This document shows positions 5,087-7,200 of a DNA stretch of 7,200 bases, piece by piece. Below the pieces are notes generated by a model that worked only from the letters and a program-made list of their open reading frames with translations, had not been told where the DNA came from and did no database searches. The position numbers were made by a program, and so were the translations under genes. This stretch comes from Chloroflexota bacterium (GTDB lineage Bacteria > Chloroflexota > Ktedonobacteria > Ktedonobacterales > JACDGC01), in the NCBI GenBank assembly GCA_021812265.1, contig JAKAOI010000112.1, forward strand, positions 1 through 7,200. Direction: 5' to 3'. Within the stretch, counting starts at the first letter, position 1; each line of letters opens with the position of its first letter.

Positions 5087-6831
5087 AACAACACCCCCGT
5101 TGAGTTTGCTTTTATTAAACCGGAATAATATGATTGCGGGTTATTTTCAAGGTTTTCCCGAGTATCATATTCAATGATCTTTCCATCTTCCAGCGCCAAT
5201 ATATAGTCTGCCTGCTGAATAGTCTTTAATCTGTGCGCTATGATAATTCCAGTTTTCTCTGCGCATAGCTGCTGAATGCACGTTGTCATCAACGATTCCG
5301 TTATTGGATCTAACCGTGATGATGGCTCATCCAGGATAATAATCTTTGGATGCTGCAGTAGAATGCGAATAAACGCCAAAAACTGTGATTCACCGGCAGA
5401 AAGCCCTTCGCCATGCGATTCCAGCATAGTGTCCAGCCCGTTAGGCAGCCGGTTTAGCCATGATTCTAAACGCATAGTTTGAATCAACGCAAGGATAGTG
5501 TCATCTGAAATAGTTGGATCAAAAAAGGTAATATTTTCACGGACTGTTGCATGAAAAAGCTGCACATCTTGGGGCGCAACCGCTATATGTGCCCGCAGCG
5601 CGCTTAACTCAATAGAGCGTATATCTTTTTCACCAATATAAATGGATCCTGTTTGGGGATCATAGATACGCGCCAGCAGCCGTGAAAAAGTTGTTTTTCC
5701 GCTGCCGGTTCGCCCTATTACGCCAACAGTTTTACCTGCCGGAATATGCAGGGTGATATCTTGTAATGCGGGCGTTTTCTCTTCATCATAAAAAAAAGTG
5801 ACATGATTAAAGGTGATATCAGATTTTTGCTCGCTTAGACTATTTGCGCCGCCGATAATTTTAGCGGAAACCGCAAACAGTTCTGCTATTCGTTTTGCGC
5901 TGGATTGCGCGCTTTGCATTTTTTGAGTTTGCTGCGTAAGCTGCTCAATTGGGTTTTGCAGAATGCTGATATATTGATAAAATACAAACGCTGCTCCCAG
6001 TGAAATGTAGTTATGACGGTATAAGAAGTAACTGACGAGAAGAATAATCGCTGTCGTACTATAATATGATATGTAAGTAACCGCCCAGGTAATTGTTTTC
6101 ATAAAATTACTGCGTCGGCCATTAACAAACAATTTTTTGGCTGAGAGAAAATATTTATAAAGAGCGTATTTTGCGCCGCCGTTAAACTTTATATCTTCTC
6201 TTCCCCGCAGCGCTTCTTCCATAAAGCCAAACAGCTCTGCGTCGGCCTGTCTTTCATGTACGCCGGCGTGAACAACAGCGGTATTGGTCAGGCGAATCAG
6301 CAGAACAGACCCAGCAAGGCAACTAAAAAAGATGAGGCCGGCCAATCCATTGAAGCATGTAACGACTATTGTTATTCCTATAGCCATAAGACTATAACCA
6401 ATAATTCGCACAATAAACTCACCAAAAAAATCTGCTAAAACTGATAAATCGCCATCGATGCGTTCAATAAATTCACCGGGTGTTTTCCCGTTCAGCCACG
6501 ATTGATCGCGTGTTAAGCAATGCAAGAGCAGTTCTTCCCGCAATACATTAGACGCTCGCCAGCCGATATCTTGGCTGAAGTAGGCGGCAGCCAGTGAAAG
6601 CACATACGCAATTCCGGCAAACAGCAAAAAATATGAGGCGTCGCCATATAACATGTTGCCATTGGTTCCGGAAACAGCGGAATTGATAAAATTTTGCGCA
6701 AAAATTGGGTTTATAATTTGAAATACTATTGACGCGATGATACACACCGACATAAGAGTAAAGCGCCATTTATATGTTAGTAAATATCGTAAAAGCAGAA
6801 ATACACCGGTATAAGGCTGTTGCGGCTGCAT
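5083..6831 (-). CDS. ABC exporter half-transporter, subunit 1 (LSAGE signature, intact catalytic Glu)
   Basis: This is the first gene of the exporter pair, 582 residues. The membrane domain covers about 1-320, with hydrophobic segments near 23-43, 66-85, 138-158, 160-180, 249-270 and 276-295. The ATPase domain has Walker A G-R-T-G-S-G-K-T (373-380), Q-loop Gln421, signature L-S-A-G-E-S (477-482) in place of LSGGQ, Walker B I-I-I-L-D-E (497-502) with catalytic Glu502, D-loop S-R-L-D (505-508) and H-loop His533. This subunit supplies the intact Walker B and Glu, and its partner supplies the canonical signature, so together they make one good ATP site. The ATG at 6831 has GGGG about 10 bases upstream. 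The stop overlaps the TTG start of subunit 2 by 4 bases. I recall LSAGE-type subunits paired with DD-type partners in Chloroflexota and some other phyla; substrates are mostly unassigned. Confidence 0.92.
   Translation of the reverse strand: MQPQQPYTGVFLLLRYLLTYKWRFTLMSVCIIASIVFQIINPIFAQNFINSAVSGTNGNMLYGDASYFLLFAGIAYVLSLAAAYFSQDIGWRASNVLREELLLHCLTRDQSWLNGKTPGEFIERIDGDLSVLADFFGEFIVRIIGYSLMAIGITIVVTCFNGLAGLIFFSCLAGSVLLIRLTNTAVVHAGVHERQADAELFGFMEEALRGREDIKFNGGAKYALYKYFLSAKKLFVNGRRSNFMKTITWAVTYISYYSTTAIILLVSYFLYRHNYISLGAAFVFYQYISILQNPIEQLTQQTQKMQSAQSSAKRIAELFAVSAKIIGGANSLSEQKSDITFNHVTFFYDEEKTPALQDITLHIPAGKTVGVIGRTGSGKTTFSRLLARIYDPQTGSIYIGEKDIRSIELSALRAHIAVAPQDVQLFHATVRENITFFDPTISDDTILALIQTMRLESWLNRLPNGLDTMLESHGEGLSAGESQFLAFIRILLQHPKIIILDEPSSRLDPITESLMTTCIQQLCAEKTGIIIAHRLKTIQQADYILALEDGKIIEYDTRENLENNPQSYYSGLIKANSTGVLF
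5094..5098 (-). promoter_or_regulatory. Ribosome binding site supporting the TTG start of ABC subunit 2
   Basis: The minus strand reads GGGGGTG, close to the GGAGGTG consensus, 7 bases before the TTG at 5086. It lies inside the last codons of the preceding gene. It explains how an unusual start codon can be used efficiently and supports coupled translation of the two subunits. Confidence 0.65.
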
Positions 6832-6844
6832 ATGTTTCTAACCC

Positions 6845-6877
6845 CGCAGTTTATTTGCTGGATGCGCATAGGGACAA
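6845..6877 (-). promoter_or_regulatory. Possible weak promoter of the ABC operon
   Basis: Between the upstream terminator and the ABC start there are only about 43 bases. On the minus strand TTGTCC (6877-6872, four of six) is followed at 18 bases by TAAACT (four of six). The -35 would overlap the T-run of the terminator. Both hexamers are poor; read-through from the upstream gene is the alternative. Confidence 0.22.
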
Positions 6878-6907
6878 AAAAAGGCTCTTTTGCTGAAAAA
6901 GAGCCTT
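6875..6907 (-). terminator. Intrinsic terminator of the upstream minus-strand gene
   Basis: Arms AAGGCTCTTTT (6881-6891) and AAAAGAGCCTT (6897-6907) are exact reverse complements around the 5-base loop GCTGA. On the minus strand the second arm runs into a T tract (6882-6876) then G. It lies 80 bases past the stop of the partial gene at the right edge and 43 bases before the ABC operon, so it separates the two transcription units. On the plus strand it lacks a T-run. Confidence 0.85.
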
Positions 6908-6941
6908 AGTTATAATACAATAAATTTCAGTATGATATCAA

Positions 6942-6977
6942 ATATTCCGTTTTCAGTGCGTCGTTTGAGCGGAATAT
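6942..6977. repeat. 8-base inverted repeat in the 3' untranslated region of the partial gene
   Basis: ATATTCCG (6942-6949) and CGGAATAT (6970-6977) are exact reverse complements separated by 20 bases. It lies between the stop codon of the edge gene and the terminator. There is no T-run, so it is not itself a terminator; it may stabilise the mRNA 3' end or be chance. Confidence 0.35.
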
Positions 6978-6986
6978 ACGTTTCAT

Positions 6987-7200
6987 TTAAAGCTGGAAAC
7001 TTTTTTGGATAATCTGCCGAAATTCATGAATAAGTTCCTGGTTCCATTCGTTGCCATGCAAGGCTCGCGCTTGCGCTAATGCGGCGCTGACAGCTTTTTT
7101 ACCGTTTTCACTCATTTTATCAAACTCAAACGCGCTGGTTCCGTCCGGAGCAAAAGAAGGATCTGACTGCAGCGCAGCCGCTGCCGCTTCCAAGATCGGA
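6987..7200 (-). CDS. 3' end of an unrecognised gene, cut by the window edge
   Basis: The frame is open from the edge at 7200 to the TAA at 6989-6987. The first possible start inside the window is a TTG at 7193, with no ribosome binding site visible and the frame still open upstream, so this is best read as the C-terminal part of a larger protein. The visible 70 or so residues are Ala-rich and soluble: an alanine stretch, a turn with P-S-F-A-P-D-G-T-S, then two probable helices (E-N-G-K-K-A-V-S-A-A-L-A-Q-A-R-A and E-L-I-H-E-F-R-Q-I-I-Q-K) ending in F-Q-L. No membrane segment, signal or known motif is seen. A strong terminator follows, so it is the last gene of its own transcript rather than part of the exporter operon. 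I cannot assign a function. Confidence 0.6.
   Translation of the reverse strand, partial: PILEAAAAALQSDPSFAPDGTSAFEFDKMSENGKKAVSAALAQARALHGNEWNQELIHEFRQIIQKSFQL

Noticed and set aside
6513..6769. Two short minus-strand frames within ABC subunit 1
   Set aside because: They run in alternative frames of the conserved transporter and have no features of their own.
3311..6831. Exporter plus LysR as a dedicated antibiotic or bacteriocin export island
   Set aside because: There is no peptidase C39 domain, precursor peptide or biosynthetic gene in the window, and the substrate cannot be read from the exporter sequence.
6958..6985. TGAAAC on the minus strand near the edge gene as a second ECF promoter
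   Set aside because: Sixteen bases later the sequence is CGACG rather than TCNNA or CGTA, and the strong terminator lies between it and the ABC operon.

Overview
The window is ordinary bacterial chromosome of moderately low GC, rich in GCGC/CGCG words. The closest family resemblance I recognise is in the ECF sigma factor (a W-L-L-R-I-V-T-N-type region 2 and an acidic linker before region 4) and in the paired ABC half-transporters. Both recall Chloroflexota, but this is a tentative impression from memory, not a phylogenetic result. Almost everything is on the minus strand; only one small gene (1720-2061) is on the plus strand.

Layout from left to right. Positions 1-119 hold a pair of overlapping, mutually exclusive inverted repeats and no convincing gene. 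Positions 120-1419 are a two-gene minus-strand operon, an ECF sigma factor (709-1419) followed by its zinc-finger, two-pass membrane anti-sigma factor (120-725), with the two genes overlapping by 17 bases. A 300-base divergent intergenic region (1420-1719) follows, with a candidate ECF-type autoregulatory promoter for the sigma operon and a candidate extended -10 promoter for the plus-strand gene. That gene encodes an unrecognised 113-residue protein with a winged-helix look. It converges on a LysR-type regulator (2155-3135, minus), and a long stem-loop (2121-2173) spans the junction of the two 3' ends. The LysR gene has a strong sigma-70-like promoter flanked by two AT-rich dyads (3214-3225 and 3270-3301). 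The right half (3311-6831, minus) is a tightly coupled pair of ABC half-transporters. Upstream of it, an intrinsic terminator (6875-6907) closes a further minus-strand gene whose 3' end alone (6987-7200) lies in the window.

How the genes work together. The sigma/anti-sigma pair looks like a standard envelope-signal module in which the membrane protein holds the sigma factor until an outside signal releases it. The two ABC proteins almost certainly form one heterodimeric exporter. Their deviations from consensus (LSAGE signature in the first, Asp in place of the catalytic Glu in the second) fall in the same composite ATP site, leaving one canonical and one degenerate site. The LysR gene follows the exporter on the same strand but has its own promoter, so control of the exporter by it is only a neighbourhood guess. 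I see no mobile element, CRISPR array, tRNA or rRNA. I also see no clear sign of a novel multi-gene system; the most unusual items are RNA-level structures and sequence deviations within known families.
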